NCBI RefSeq assembly: GCF_016616235.1
Contig: NZ_CP067100.1
Location: forward strand, 3,345,001 to 3,409,000
Length of the DNA stretch: 64,000 nucleotides
Reading direction: 5' to 3'
From: Bradyrhizobium diazoefficiens
GTDB taxonomy: Bacteria; Pseudomonadota; Alphaproteobacteria; Rhizobiales; Xanthobacteraceae
In this document: positions 1 through 9,012 of the stretch, in pieces
Position numbering within the stretch: the first letter of the stretch is position 1
How the letters are laid out: each line of letters begins with the position of its first letter
The notes under the pieces: generated by a model
Seen by the model: only the letters and a program-made list of their open reading frames with translations
Database searches by the model: none
What the model was told of the DNA's origin: nothing
Translations under genes and position numbers: made by a program

Positions 1-971
1 TCGCTGATGCCGCCGACCTCGAGACTCCAGGCCGTCGGCAGGAAACCGCCGCTGTAGCCGACGATGACGATCGGCATGTTGGCGAAGGCCCGCGCGCTGT
101 TGGGATCGCCGGTGAGGCGCGCGAGGTGATTGGCCGATTCCTCCATGAAGCGCTTGAAGCCGCCGGCCTGCCAGAACTTTCCGGCGCTGGAATCGGCGGC
201 ATCGACCGCCATCTGCGGCGCGAGTAGGATCGCATTGGCGCCGGAATCGGTGATCTGCTGCGGCACGAGCTGGCGGTCGCGTACGTCGCGCTCGAGCGTT
301 GCGCCATTGCCGTGGAAGAACACCACGATCACGCCCGGCTTGCGCACGTCGAAATGCTCGGGCACGTGCACCAGCACACGGCTGTCGCTATAGGTCTCGT
401 CCTGCCAGTAGACGCGCCCCGAATAGCTGCGGTGGCCGCGGCGCTCGCCCTTGGAGATGTTGAGGAACGGGGCGTCGGAAGCGGGGTTGTTGCCGAAATA
501 CGGGAAGGCCGACGACTTCATGCTGACGAGTGTCGTCAGGTCTTCGCGCGGCGAACGCTGGTACGGCACCTCCGGGGCGAGCGAAGCGACCTTGTAGGGC
601 GCCTGCTCGGGCTGCGGTTGCGGCTGCACGGCGCGGTTGGGCGAGGGGTCCGAGATCTGCCGTTGCAGAAGACTCTCGCTCGCCGAGGGGAAGCGCTCGT
701 TGAACTGCGGGGCAGGGAAGCGATCCTCGAACGTGTCGCCGCTCACGACCTGAGTGCTGGTCCTCGCGCTGGTCTTGGCGACCACCTGGACATTGGCCTG
801 CGAGTTCGCCGCGAGCGCCGCCGGATTGGGCGCCTGGCCGCATTGAACCAGCGCAAGCGAGAGAGGCACCAAGGCTGAGATCAGGCCGACCCGGAGCGCA
901 CGACCGTGCCGACCGGAATTGGTCCGGTCGGCACGAATGTCGGCTCTCACGTTCGGAACGGCCCCGACCAT
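1..971 (-). CDS. alpha/beta hydrolase, C-terminus beyond the window
   Basis: The reading frame is open from an ATG at 971 to the window edge, giving 323 codons without the C-terminus. After about 28 residues comes one hydrophobic segment ending near a Cys, probably a signal or anchor. A low-complexity Pro/Gln-rich linker follows, then an alpha/beta hydrolase core. An HGNG element (about residue 217) could form the oxyanion hole, and a GYSGG nucleophile elbow puts the catalytic Ser at about residue 307. The acid and His residues would lie in the missing part. The product is probably a cell-envelope esterase or peptidase-like hydrolase; the substrate is unknown. It is transcribed divergently from the amino acid permease gene. 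The fold is fairly sure, the function is not. Confidence 0.75.
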   Translation of the reverse strand, partial: MVGAVPNVRADIRADRTNSGRHGRALRVGLISALVPLSLALVQCGQAPNPAALAANSQANVQVVAKTSARTSTQVVSGDTFEDRFPAPQFNERFPSASESLLQRQISDPSPNRAVQPQPQPEQAPYKVASLAPEVPYQRSPREDLTTLVSMKSSAFPYFGNNPASDAPFLNISKGERRGHRSYSGRVYWQDETYSDSRVLVHVPEHFDVRKPGVIVVFFHGNGATLERDVRDRQLVPQQITDSGANAILLAPQMAVDAADSSAGKFWQAGGFKRFMEESANHLARLTGDPNSARAFANMPIVIVGYSGGFLPTAWSLEVGGIS

Positions 972-1308
972 CCACCCACGACCCCAAGTCACTTCAAGTC
1001 AGCCGGCAAGCTCTCAGGCACAAGCTCTCAGACAAATGAGCCGACTGGCGTTTAGGTAACGTTAAGCGTCCGGAGAAACTTCCCCACTTCCGGAACGCTC
1101 AAAAGGACCATGCAATCGTGTCCTGATTGTGGGGGAGGAAAACGGGATTTTCCGGTGTTTGAGCAGGTTTATTGCCCGAGATCATGCAGAAGGGTGCTCA
1201 ATTACCTATTTTGCCTGCCTCATTTAACCCTTGTTAACCCTGCTTGAATTGACTGACCAAACTGCACGATGCTCCCACGAGGCGCGACGCCTGAGGTTTA
1301 GGACCCCG
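972..1308. other. intergenic region between divergent genes
   Basis: This 337-base gap separates the hydrolase gene (leftward) from the permease gene (rightward), so it should hold both promoters. It is visibly more AT-rich around 1190-1250 and contains two close TTAACCC-like copies near 1225-1240. I see no convincing gene, tRNA or terminator. A longer permease reading frame could begin at 1231, but the ATG at 1309 has the better ribosome binding site. Confidence 0.5.
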
Positions 1309-2676
1309 ATGACGGCATCAGATGCGGGTACCGCCCCCTGGACTGGCCGGCTGACCGGAAGCGGGTCGGGGGTCTCCGCTCTGGTCGCAACCGCGATCGT
1401 CGTTGCCGACATGATCGGGGTCGGCGTCTTCACCAGCCTAGGCTTCCAGGTCAAGGACATCCCCTCGGGCTTCTCGATCCTGCTGCTGTGGACCGTCGGC
1501 GGCATTGTGGCGCTGTGCGGTGTGTTCTCCTACAGCGAGTTGGGAGCGATGTTTCCGCGCTCGAGCGGCGAGTACAATTTCCTCGGCCGCGCCTATCATC
1601 CCGCCTTCGGCTTTCTTGCCGGCTGGGTCTCGGCGACGGTGGGTTTTGCGGCGCCGGTTGCGCTGGCGGCGATGGCGTTCGGCGAATACGCCAAATCGGT
1701 CGCGCCTGATCTGCCGCCGATCCCGCTCGCCATCGGCCTGGTCTGGCTGGTCTCGCTCGTGCAACTGACTGGCGTCCGGCACTCCTCGGCCTTCCAGCTG
1801 ATCTCGACCATTTTGAAGGTCGTGCTGATCGTCGCCTTCCTCGCGGCCGGCTTCATCATCGGCATGCCGCAGCCGATCGCCTTCACGCCGCAGCCGGGCG
1901 ATCTCGCGCATATCGTCAGCGCGCCCTTCGCGATCGGCCTCGTCTTCGTGATGTACTCGTTCTCGGGGTGGAATGCCGCGACCTACATCATCGGCGAGAT
2001 GAACATGCCGCAGCGGGACCTGCCGCGCGCGCTGCTGGCGGGCACGTTGATCGTGCTGGTGCTGTACGTCGCGCTCAATGCGGTCTTCCTCTTCTCCACG
2101 CCGGTCAGTGCGCTCGCCGGTCAGATCGACGTGGCCAGCGTCGCCGGCAGCGCGATCTTCGGCAGCTTCGGCGGCCGGATCGTCGGCGCCATGATCTGCT
2201 TCGGCCTGATCTCGTCGATCAGCGCGATGATGTGGATCGGCCCGCGCGTGATGATGACGATGGGGGAAGACATCCCGGCGCTGCGCGTGTTCTCGAAGCG
2301 ATCGGTGAGCGGCGCGCCGGCCTACGCCATCCTGTTTCAGCTTGCCGTCGCCAACCTGCTGCTGTTCACGCGCAGTTTCGAGGCGGTGCTCGACTTCATC
2401 CAGTTCGCGCTCTTGTTCTGCTCGTTCTTCACGGTCGCCGGCGTCATCAAGCTGCGCATCACCGATCCCGAGTTGCCGCGGCCCTATCGCGCCTGGGGAT
2501 ACCCGTTCACGCCGCTGGTTTTCCTGCTCGTGACCGGGTTCATGATGTACTACCTTTTGACCGAGCGGCCGCTACAGTCGCTCTCGGGGATGCTCGTCAT
2601 GCTCTCGGGCCTGTTGATTTATGCTGTTTTCCGCAGGCGGCCGGTTGCCGCTGGCAATACACCACATCGCGAATAG
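1309..2676 (+). CDS. APC-family amino acid permease
   Basis: This 455-residue protein is almost entirely hydrophobic, with about 12 predicted membrane helices. The first helix carries a DMIGVGVF stretch typical of the substrate-binding unwound helix of APC-superfamily transporters (LeuT fold). It probably imports or exchanges amino acids or polyamines across the inner membrane; the substrate cannot be read from sequence. The ATG at 1309 was chosen because AGGA lies five bases upstream, while the in-frame start at 1231 would add a polar 26-residue tail with no SD. The stop is two bases before the next ATG, so it is probably co-transcribed with the periplasmic protein that follows. Confidence 0.88.
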   Translation: MTASDAGTAPWTGRLTGSGSGVSALVATAIVVADMIGVGVFTSLGFQVKDIPSGFSILLLWTVGGIVALCGVFSYSELGAMFPRSSGEYNFLGRAYHPAFGFLAGWVSATVGFAAPVALAAMAFGEYAKSVAPDLPPIPLAIGLVWLVSLVQLTGVRHSSAFQLISTILKVVLIVAFLAAGFIIGMPQPIAFTPQPGDLAHIVSAPFAIGLVFVMYSFSGWNAATYIIGEMNMPQRDLPRALLAGTLIVLVLYVALNAVFLFSTPVSALAGQIDVASVAGSAIFGSFGGRIVGAMICFGLISSISAMMWIGPRVMMTMGEDIPALRVFSKRSVSGAPAYAILFQLAVANLLLFTRSFEAVLDFIQFALLFCSFFTVAGVIKLRITDPELPRPYRAWGYPFTPLVFLLVTGFMMYYLLTERPLQSLSGMLVMLSGLLIYAVFRRRPVAAGNTPHRE

Positions 2677-2678
2677 AC

Positions 2679-3893
2679 ATGTTTCGTCCCATCAGAATTG
2701 CGGCCGTCGCTCTTGCCCTTCTGGCTGCGGCCATCTCGCCGGCGCGCGCCGCCGACGTTACCTTCGACGATACCGCCCGCTTCCTCGCGGGCATGCAACC
2801 TTCGGCGGACTCGCCGCTGGTGCCGCTCACCAAGGATCCGGGCTGGCAGCGCCACGCAAGATTCTTCGACGGCGCCTTCGCCCAGCTCGAGCAGCGGCAG
2901 CTCTCGAAAATCCGCAGTTGGGCCGACGTCAATCTGGCGGCGCCCAGGCCGACCATGTTCTATTTGTTCAGCGGCCCGGATTTCCTCTACGCCAACGCCT
3001 TTTATCCCAAGGCCAGCACCTATGTGCTCGGCGCGCTGGAACCGGTCGGCGCCGTGCCCGATTTGACGCGATTGCCGCGCGGTTCGGTCGGTGCTGCGCT
3101 CTACAATGTCGAGCGCTCGCTCGGCTCGATCCTGAGCTTCTCCTTCTTCATCACCAAGCAGATGAAGGTCGACCTGCACGCCAACCAGGTCAACGGCACT
3201 TTGCCGATCCTCTATGTCTTCCTGGCGCGCTCCGGCAAGACCATCCGCAACGTCGAGATGGTCGCGCTCGACGACAAGGGCGGGATGCATGCCGGCAACG
3301 ATAATCCCGGACCGAACGCGACGCGCGGTGTCCGCATCACCTTTGCAGGCCCGGATGGCGAAGCACGCACGCTGTATTATTTCTCGGCCGATCTCTCCAA
3401 CGCGAGCGCGCGCGCGACGGGCTTCCTGAAGTTTTGCGAGACGCTCGGGCCCGGCAACAGCCTGATCAAGAGCGCATCCTATCTGCTGCACTCCGGCAAC
3501 TTCACCGTGGCGCGCGACTGGCTGCTCGCCAACAGCGCGACCATCATTCAGGACGATTCCGGCATTCCGCTTGCGAATTACGGCGCCAGGCAATGGCGGT
3601 TCTTCCCGTTCGGCCGCTATCTCGGACCGATCAGCGAATTCCCCGGCCGCTACCAGGAGCGCTACGCCGAATTGTTCACGCGCGCCCAGCCGATCGATTT
3701 CGGCGTCGGCTATCGCTGGCGCATGCATGAATCGAATTTGCTGCTCGCGGTGAAAGTGCCGGGCAATGAGGCCCTGCCTGCCGCGGAGACCACGTCATCC
3801 GCCGAGCCGCTGCCAAGACCGGCGCGCCCGAAGCGGCCGCGTCCGCCCGAGCCTGTCCCGCCGCCGCCCGGACGTTTCTTCTGGTTCCGCTAA
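2679..3893 (+). CDS. conserved periplasmic protein of unknown function
   Basis: This is a 404-residue protein with a clear Sec signal peptide (hydrophobic core, then SPARA-A near residue 24) and no later membrane helix. The middle is an ordinary globular sequence with no motif I recognise. The last 40 residues are rich in Pro, Arg and Ala and look like a disordered tail ending in FFWFR. The start follows the permease stop by two bases, so translation is probably coupled. The pairing suggests a role in uptake or surface processing, but this is inference from position only. A short repeat-like sequence begins just after the stop. Confidence 0.75.
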   Translation: MFRPIRIAAVALALLAAAISPARAADVTFDDTARFLAGMQPSADSPLVPLTKDPGWQRHARFFDGAFAQLEQRQLSKIRSWADVNLAAPRPTMFYLFSGPDFLYANAFYPKASTYVLGALEPVGAVPDLTRLPRGSVGAALYNVERSLGSILSFSFFITKQMKVDLHANQVNGTLPILYVFLARSGKTIRNVEMVALDDKGGMHAGNDNPGPNATRGVRITFAGPDGEARTLYYFSADLSNASARATGFLKFCETLGPGNSLIKSASYLLHSGNFTVARDWLLANSATIIQDDSGIPLANYGARQWRFFPFGRYLGPISEFPGRYQERYAELFTRAQPIDFGVGYRWRMHESNLLLAVKVPGNEALPAAETTSSAEPLPRPARPKRPRPPEPVPPPPGRFFWFR

Positions 3894-3925
3894 AGCATGA
3901 TCCGGAAAGGTCATGCGCAAACATC
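3894..3925. repeat. partial Bradyrhizobium-type palindromic repeat
   Basis: Right after the preceding stop codon is an AGCATGATCCGGAAA core followed by a reversed GGTCATGC arm. The same core heads a fuller inverted repeat at 41691-41736. It looks like a shortened copy of a dispersed REP-like element and may serve as a transcript 3'-end hairpin. Confidence 0.55.
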
Positions 3926-3928
3926 GCG

Positions 3929-4141
3929 CTACCAGTGCACACTCTGGCTCGGCACGATGAAGGCCGTGGTGCTCGGCGGCGTGGCAAAACTCGTCGCCAG
4001 ATACCAGCCGGAGCCGGCCGCGAGCACCAGCAGGGCGACAATGGCAAGCATGTCGAGGGTTCTGGGATCGTGATGATGCCCGCCGCGACCTGGACGGGGA
4101 CCGGGCCTGAGGTGAAAACGAGGGCTGATTCTCCAGCGCAT
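3929..4141 (-). CDS. small single-pass membrane protein
   Basis: This encodes 70 residues. An Arg/Pro/His-rich N-terminal segment precedes one strong transmembrane helix (LAIVALLVLAAGSGWYL), followed by a short polar tail. The ATG at 4141 is favoured because GGGAGGAAA lies just upstream, one of the best ribosome binding sites in the region; an ATG farther upstream lacks this. The function is unknown. It sits between the periplasmic protein gene and yidD. Confidence 0.6.
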   Translation of the reverse strand: MRWRISPRFHLRPGPRPGRGGHHHDPRTLDMLAIVALLVLAAGSGWYLATSFATPPSTTAFIVPSQSVHW

Positions 4142-4235
4142 TGTTGTTTCCTCCCGTGGGAGCATCACAATAACGCGAGGGCGAAGTTCCGGTTCCGCTC
4201 AGGGCAGCGCGATGCGCAAAACACCGCAGCAGAGC

Positions 4236-4652
4236 TCAGGGAGTGTTGACGCCGCGCCAGCGGCCGTAGCGCCAAGGCAGATACCAACGCGCGCCTTGCG
4301 GTGCGGCGAGCGGCACGTTGTCGATGCCTGACGTGCCGAACGGATTGCAGCGGAGCAGGCGCGCCAGCGTCATCCAGCCGCCGGCCCAGAGTCCGAACCG
4401 TTCGATCGCTTCGTCGCCGTAGACCGAACAGGTCGGCAGGTGCCGGCAATTGTAGCCGACCAGCGGGGAGAGCGTATGGCGGTAGAGCCAGATCAGCGCA
4501 CGGCCGAATCGGCGCGGCAGTCGCAGCGCGCCCTCGATGGGACTGGAACAATGCTCGCAGGCTGAATGCTTGATGTGCGGTGTGCCGCAATCGTGGGCGC
4601 GATGTTGCACGGTTCCGACGCAGGGAACATTAAGCTGTTGTTTTCGCGCCAT
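4236..4652 (-). CDS. yidD: membrane protein insertion efficiency factor YidD
   Basis: The 138-residue product carries the YidD core: a short amphipathic/hydrophobic stretch (ALIWLYRHTLSPL), the HLPTCSVY motif, and the closing LLRCNPFGTSG motif. YidD is a small inner-membrane-associated protein thought to aid YidC-dependent membrane protein insertion. The core begins only about 48 residues in; the N-terminal stretch contains several Cys and His residues and is longer than in E. coli, so an internal start is possible. The usual partners rnpA, yidC and rpmH are not adjacent, which is common in rhizobia. Confidence 0.88.
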   Translation of the reverse strand: MARKQQLNVPCVGTVQHRAHDCGTPHIKHSACEHCSSPIEGALRLPRRFGRALIWLYRHTLSPLVGYNCRHLPTCSVYGDEAIERFGLWAGGWMTLARLLRCNPFGTSGIDNVPLAAPQGARWYLPWRYGRWRGVNTP

Positions 4653-4792
4653 ATTTTGCGTGCTTTTTGGGAGCAGTGCAGCAAGTACCTGTGGACGAGC
4701 TGTATTCCCCCGGATACCATTTTTATGACACTCGTGAAAACATACACCCGTATGATGGACTCATCGAGCGCGAAGCGGGGATAATCGCGCCA

Positions 4793-5722
4793 ATGGGCTT
4801 GGGGGAAGGGATCGGTTTGAAACTTCTGAAGTCGCTCAATCTTCGCGGCTGGTTGCTGGTGGGAACCGCCGCTTGCGGTGTCGTGCTGGCTGGCGCTGCC
4901 GCGACATTCGGCTCGTCCGCGCGAGCCGGCGCCGCGCTCGAAGAGCGCAAGCTGCCGATGAAGTTCAGTTGGGTCGCTTGCGAGCCGAACTGCCGCGGCT
5001 GGGTCAGCGCTGTCGGCATCATCACCGCAGATACGCCTAAAGATTTCGAGGAGTTTGCTCGCGGACGCCAGCTCGGCGGCGCCACCGTGGTGCTCGATTC
5101 CAGCGGCGGCTCCGTCAACGATGCGATCACGCTCGGCCGGCGCTTCCGCAATCTCGGACTTCTGACCACGGTCGGAATCAGCCTTCAGAGCCGCGGCGGG
5201 CAGTCGGCGCGTCCGGCGGTCGCGCCCGAGGCTTACTGCGAATCGATGTGCGTGTTCCTGCTGCTGGCCGGCAAGAAGCGCTACGTGCCGGAAGCTGCCC
5301 ATGTCCGTGTTCATCAGATCTGGATGGGCGACCGCGCCGACGATGCCAAGGCGGCGAGCTACAGCGCGCAGGACCTGATGATCGTGGAACGCGACATCGG
5401 CCGGCTTGCCAAATACACTTTCGACATGGGCGGTGCCGGCGATCTGCTCTCGCTCGCGCTCAACGTGCCGCCGTGGGAAGATCTGCACGAGCTCGACGCC
5501 GGCGAGCTCAAGCTCACCAATCTCGTGACGACCGATCTCGTCGCCGACGTGCTGCCGCATGTGGACGTCTCGGCGCCGGCCATGGCGGAATTGGCACCGA
5601 AGACGCAGGCGAGGTTCGGCGCCGGATCGGAGCAGCCGCAGTCCGCCAAGTCGACCAAGACGGCGGAAGCGCTGGCGCCGACCGGCGGCGTGGCCGTGCC
5701 GGCTACGGCGGCGCAGAAGTAA
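4793..5722 (+). CDS. ClpP/crotonase-fold envelope protein (COG3904-like)
   Basis: The product is about 309 residues with an N-terminal hydrophobic segment (signal anchor), then a domain of the ClpP/SppA/crotonase superfamily. A VVLDSSGGSV strand-turn is followed by helix ITLGRRFRNLGLLT, and later CESMC, where the Ser occupies the place of the ClpP/SppA nucleophile. Members are found across rhizobia and have no established substrate. The C-terminal 50 residues are Ala/Thr/Lys-rich. The ATG at 4793 is conservative. A TTG at 4817 has a much better SD (GGGGGAAGGG six bases upstream) and would give an N-terminus starting KLLKSLN. Protease activity is inference. Confidence 0.72.
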   Translation: MGLGEGIGLKLLKSLNLRGWLLVGTAACGVVLAGAAATFGSSARAGAALEERKLPMKFSWVACEPNCRGWVSAVGIITADTPKDFEEFARGRQLGGATVVLDSSGGSVNDAITLGRRFRNLGLLTTVGISLQSRGGQSARPAVAPEAYCESMCVFLLLAGKKRYVPEAAHVRVHQIWMGDRADDAKAASYSAQDLMIVERDIGRLAKYTFDMGGAGDLLSLALNVPPWEDLHELDAGELKLTNLVTTDLVADVLPHVDVSAPAMAELAPKTQARFGAGSEQPQSAKSTKTAEALAPTGGVAVPATAAQK

Positions 5723-5738
5723 GCGAAACCTTTTGGCA

Positions 5739-5829
5739 GTCATTCCGGGGCGCGCGTTTGCGCGAACCCGGAATCTCGCGCTGCAAGCTTTCGAGTCCGG
5801 TTCGTCGCCCCGCGACGCCCCGGAATGAC
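5739..5829. repeat. REP-like inverted repeat
   Basis: A 14-bp perfect inverted repeat (GTCATTCCGGGGCG at 5739-5752 and its complement at 5816-5829) encloses about 60 bases with further GC-rich pairing. It lies between two convergent genes. Related arms with the ATTCCGGG core recur at 7691-7723, marking a dispersed family. It may fold at the 3' ends of transcripts from both sides. Confidence 0.7.
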
Positions 5830-5841
5830 GTCGATCTGGAA

Positions 5842-6297
5842 TCAGCCCTGCGCCGCAGCCGGCTGCTTGGCCTTGGCCTCGATCTGGCCGATGGCATCGA
5901 CCACGGCGTCGAAGGTCAGGAGCGTCGAGGCATGCCGCGCCTTGTAGTCGCGGACCGGCTCGAGGAACTTGATCTCTTCCCATTTGCCTTCAGGAGGCGC
6001 GCCATTCTCCTTCAGCATCTTGCGAACGGTTTCGCGTAACGCACGGAGTTCGCTCGCAGTCGAGCCGACGACGTGACTTGCCATGATGGATGAAGAGGCC
6101 TGGCCCAGCGCGCAGGCCTTCACGTCATGCGCAAAGTCGGTGACGGTGTCGCCCTCCATCTTGAGATCGACCTTCACGGTCGAGCCGCACAATTTGGAGT
6201 GGGCGGTGGCGGTGGCGTCGGCGTCCGGTAGCCGTCCGAGGCGCGGAATATTCCCGGCCAGCTCGATGATCCGCTTGTTATAGATGTCGTTCAGCAT
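5842..6297 (-). CDS. NifU/IscU-like iron-sulfur cluster scaffold protein
   Basis: The 151-residue product starts MLNDIYNKRIIELA and matches the IscU/SufU fold. Cysteines occur at SKLCGSTV and in KACALGQASSSIM, the first two cluster-ligand positions of the family. The third position, usually a Cys in the last third, reads RHASTLL here, so one canonical ligand is missing. The C-terminus is Lys/Ala/Gln-rich. The likely role is assembly or delivery of Fe-S clusters in the cytosol. It is divergent from folE and not next to any visible suf or isc gene. Confidence 0.8.
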   Translation of the reverse strand: MLNDIYNKRIIELAGNIPRLGRLPDADATATAHSKLCGSTVKVDLKMEGDTVTDFAHDVKACALGQASSSIMASHVVGSTASELRALRETVRKMLKENGAPPEGKWEEIKFLEPVRDYKARHASTLLTFDAVVDAIGQIEAKAKQPAAAQG

Positions 6298-6541
6298 GTG
6301 ATGGAGTCCAACACTTCCGGGCCGGATCGGCCTTGGCGAGCGCCGTCCAGGGCCCTATATAGGGTCGGAACTGGTGGAAAAACAGTCCAGCGGTGCGCCG
6401 GTTGCGATCCAGATCTGCGCTATCGGGGCGTTGTGACTAAAGGGCCTTTTCGCCAAGATTTGTTTTCTTCAGGCGTCCGGCGGCTTGCCGCCCCGTCTGC
6501 CGGTGACACTCCGGCCGTTGAGGCCGTCGAACGGAGAAGAT

Positions 6542-7234
6542 ATGGACGCTGCAATCAAATCCATCCGCCCCAACAAGCCCACCGACCGGCAGCCCGAGAG
6601 CCGTCCGGCCGAGCTTGATCCTGCCGAATTCCTCGCAGTCGCCGTCCGCGCCGATCAGCCGCGCCCCGTGCGCGCCGAGGCGGAAGCCGCGGTCAAGACG
6701 CTGCTCGCCTATATCGGCGAGAACACCGAGCGCGAGGGCCTGCTCGACACGCCGCGCCGCGTGGTCGAAGCCTTCGACGAGCTCTATCAGGGCTATCACC
6801 AGTGCCCGGCCGAGGTGCTCGACCGCACCTTCGGCGAGACCGCCGGCTACGACGACTTCGTGCTGGTGCGCGACATCGAGTTCACCTCGCAATGCGAGCA
6901 TCACATGATGCCGTTCTACGGCAAGGCGCACATCGCCTATACGCCGGTGGAGCGCGTGGTCGGCCTATCCAAGCTCGCGCGCCTCACCGACATCTTCGCC
7001 CGCAGGCTCCAGACCCAGGAGCATTTGACTGCGCAGATCGCAGCCGCCATCGATGAGATCCTGAAACCCCGCGGCGTTGCCGTGCTGATCGAGGCCGAGC
7101 ATACCTGCATGTCGGTGCGCGGCGTCGCCAAGCATGGCGCCTCCACCTTCACCAGCCGCTTCACCGGCATGTTCCGCGACAATCCGGCGGAGCAGGCCCG
7201 TTTCCTGTCCCTGGTGCGAGGCCTGCAGCGCTGA
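6542..7234 (+). CDS. folE: GTP cyclohydrolase I
   Basis: GTP cyclohydrolase I converts GTP to 7,8-dihydroneopterin triphosphate, the first step of folate/pterin synthesis. The 230-residue protein has the zinc and active-site motifs [10 protein letters not shown] (Cys118, His120, His121) and HTCMSVRG (Cys189), plus the conserved [13 protein letters not shown] segment [11 protein letters not shown]. The first 40 residues are a variable extension. The ATG is preceded by GGAGAAG at good spacing. hisI follows after 27 bases on the same strand, so the two are probably co-transcribed. Confidence 0.96.
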   Translation: MDAAIKSIRPNKPTDRQPESRPAELDPAEFLAVAVRADQPRPVRAEAEAAVKTLLAYIGENTEREGLLDTPRRVVEAFDELYQGYHQCPAEVLDRTFGETAGYDDFVLVRDIEFTSQCEHHMMPFYGKAHIAYTPVERVVGLSKLARLTDIFARRLQTQEHLTAQIAAAIDEILKPRGVAVLIEAEHTCMSVRGVAKHGASTFTSRFTGMFRDNPAEQARFLSLVRGLQR

Positions 7235-7261
7235 CCTCGCGAGTTAACCGGCGAGGTCCCT

Positions 7262-7681
7262 TTGTCCACTCACTCCCATGAGATCGAGGAAGGTCTTGTC
7301 TTCCTTCCCAAGTTCGACGCCGCGGGCCTCGTGACCGTCGTCGCGACCGACGTCGCCAGCGGCGACGTGCTGATGGTCGCCCACATGAATGACGAGGCGC
7401 TACGCAAGACGATCGCGACCGGCGAAGCCTGGTACTTCAGCCGCTCGCGCAATGCCTTGTGGCGAAAAGGTGAGACCTCAGGTCAGACCCAGCGCGTCAT
7501 CGAGATCCGCACCGATTGCGATCAGGATGCAGTCTGGATTCGGGTCGAGCAGATCGGCGCGGCCTGCCACACCGGGCGGCGGTCGTGCTTCTACCGCAAG
7601 GTCGAAGCCGAGGGCGGTGGCGCCAGGCTTGTGTTCGTCGATGCCGAACGGCTGTTCGATCCGGACGCGGTGTATGAGTAA
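7262..7681 (+). CDS. hisI: phosphoribosyl-AMP cyclohydrolase
   Basis: HisI opens the ring of PR-AMP in step three of histidine synthesis. The 139-residue sequence shows the metal-binding run TDCDQDAVW (Asp85, Asp87, Asp89) and the zinc cysteines in [12 protein letters not shown] (Cys102, Cys109), plus the [14 protein letters not shown] substrate loop. It is a stand-alone cyclohydrolase without the HisE pyrophosphohydrolase domain. The start is a TTG with GAGG five bases upstream; I find no better ATG or GTG in frame. The gene follows folE closely, and a REP-type hairpin lies just after the stop. Confidence 0.95.
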   Translation: MSTHSHEIEEGLVFLPKFDAAGLVTVVATDVASGDVLMVAHMNDEALRKTIATGEAWYFSRSRNALWRKGETSGQTQRVIEIRTDCDQDAVWIRVEQIGAACHTGRRSCFYRKVEAEGGGARLVFVDAERLFDPDAVYE

Positions 7682-7690
7682 GCCTTCGTT

Positions 7691-7723
7691 ATTCCGGGTT
7701 CGGCTCTTCGAGCCCCCCGGAAT
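7691..7723. repeat. REP-like hairpin after hisI
   Basis: ATTCCGGG (7691-7698) pairs with CCCGGAAT (7716-7723), and an inner GGCTC/GAGCC stem extends it. It is a short single-hairpin version of the repeat at 5739-5829. It lies ten bases after the hisI stop and could end or protect that transcript, although no T-run follows. Confidence 0.6.
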
Positions 7724-7833
7724 GACGGAAGCTGCCAAATTAACCCCGCATTAACCATACCTGTCCCACGGTGAGACGACAGGGCGCCGAATTGCCGGCG
7801 CCGCTCAACGCCGCGCGGGGCGGGGCCTTCAGC

Positions 7834-8853
7834 ATGTCGGTCGACAATTCCAGTGCCTCTCAGACGGCGGGTCTCGATCCGTCGCGGGCACGCGTCGCCG
7901 GTGCAATCAAGCAGGTCTCCAGCCGCACCGGTGTCAGCTTCCAGTACATGCTGACCACCGCCAAGATGGAATCGGATTTCGATCCGAGCGCGGGGGCCAC
8001 GACGTCATCTGCGCACGGGCTCTTCCAGTTCATCGACCAGACCTGGCTCGGCACCGTGAAGGAGGCGGGGGCCCAGCTCGGCTACGGCAACTATGCCGAC
8101 GCGATCACCAAGACGTCCTCCGGCAGCTACACCGTCGACGATCCCTTCATGAAGCGCTCGATCATGAAGTTGCGCGACGATCCGGAAGCCGCCTCCAGCA
8201 TGGCCGCGGCGCTGACGCAGTCGAACAGCTTCAAGCTCACCGGTCTGCTCGGCCGCAGGCCGAGCGACAGCGAACTCTACATGGCCCATTTCATGGGCGT
8301 CGGCGGCGCGGCGAAACTGATTGCCAATGCCGAGGACAATCCGCAGGCCGTCGGCGCGCGGCTGTTTCCCAATGCGGCATCCGCCAACCGCTCGATCTTC
8401 TATGCCAAAGATGGCCGCGCCCGCAGCGTCTCCGAGGTCTATTCGGTGCTGGATGCCCGCTATGCCAGCGCAGCGAACTCGAAGGTCACCCGTACCGCGA
8501 TGGCGATGTATGGCGATACGCCCTCGGCCACGCAGGTCGCAAGCGCAAATGGCGTGCAGCCGACCGCGCCTCTCATCGATAATGCCGCCTATCTCCAGAC
8601 TTTCCCGGATTCGCGCGGCGTGACGCCGGTGAGCACGACGTCCTCAGCGACGGCTGCGGACAACGCGCCGGTCACCCCCGCATTTCGTTCGATCTATCAG
8701 CCCGGCGACACCACGCAGCCGGTCTCGACCACGGTGCAGACATTGTGGGGCAACAACGCCTCGCTCACCTCGGTCGCCTCGACCGCGCCCGACGTGCGTG
8801 CGCCGCAGCCGCTCGATCTCTTCAGTGATCGCAGCGGCACGTTCTCGAGCTGA
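7834..8853 (+). CDS. lytic transglycosylase domain protein
   Basis: The 339-residue protein has an SLT-type domain in its first half: the catalytic Glu lies in AKMESDFDP (about Glu46), followed by the GLFQFIDQTW motif. Such enzymes cleave the MurNAc-GlcNAc bond of peptidoglycan. There is no obvious signal peptide at the ATG 7834, so export may use another route, as for flagellum-associated transglycosylases. A GTG at 7771 would add 21 non-hydrophobic residues. The last 130 residues are Ser/Thr/Ala-rich and look disordered. Neighbouring DUF2336, Hpt and response-regulator genes hint at a cell-surface or motility link, which is only inferred. Confidence 0.83.
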   Translation: MSVDNSSASQTAGLDPSRARVAGAIKQVSSRTGVSFQYMLTTAKMESDFDPSAGATTSSAHGLFQFIDQTWLGTVKEAGAQLGYGNYADAITKTSSGSYTVDDPFMKRSIMKLRDDPEAASSMAAALTQSNSFKLTGLLGRRPSDSELYMAHFMGVGGAAKLIANAEDNPQAVGARLFPNAASANRSIFYAKDGRARSVSEVYSVLDARYASAANSKVTRTAMAMYGDTPSATQVASANGVQPTAPLIDNAAYLQTFPDSRGVTPVSTTSSATAADNAPVTPAFRSIYQPGDTTQPVSTTVQTLWGNNASLTSVASTAPDVRAPQPLDLFSDRSGTFSS

Positions 8854-9012
8854 CATCTGCTCGCGCGTTGCGGCGCAGCTTTGTTCCCTTAACAAAACGT
8901 CAATGAAACCAGCCGGTTATGGTGAACGCTTTGTTAAGCGTCGTGGTTTATTTTGTGTTGCAGGTGACGGGCCGTCACCATTTTCGTCTTCGTTGCGTAA
9001 GCCGGAAGCAGC

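Noticed and set aside
388..987. A 199-codon minus-strand frame at the left end
   Set aside because: It is a shifted reading of the alpha/beta hydrolase gene, whose correct frame has HGNG and GYSGG and runs off the window edge.
1968..2678. 5' extension of the periplasmic protein through the permease gene
   Set aside because: The reading runs in another frame of the permease. The ATG at 2679 with the signal peptide is the real start.
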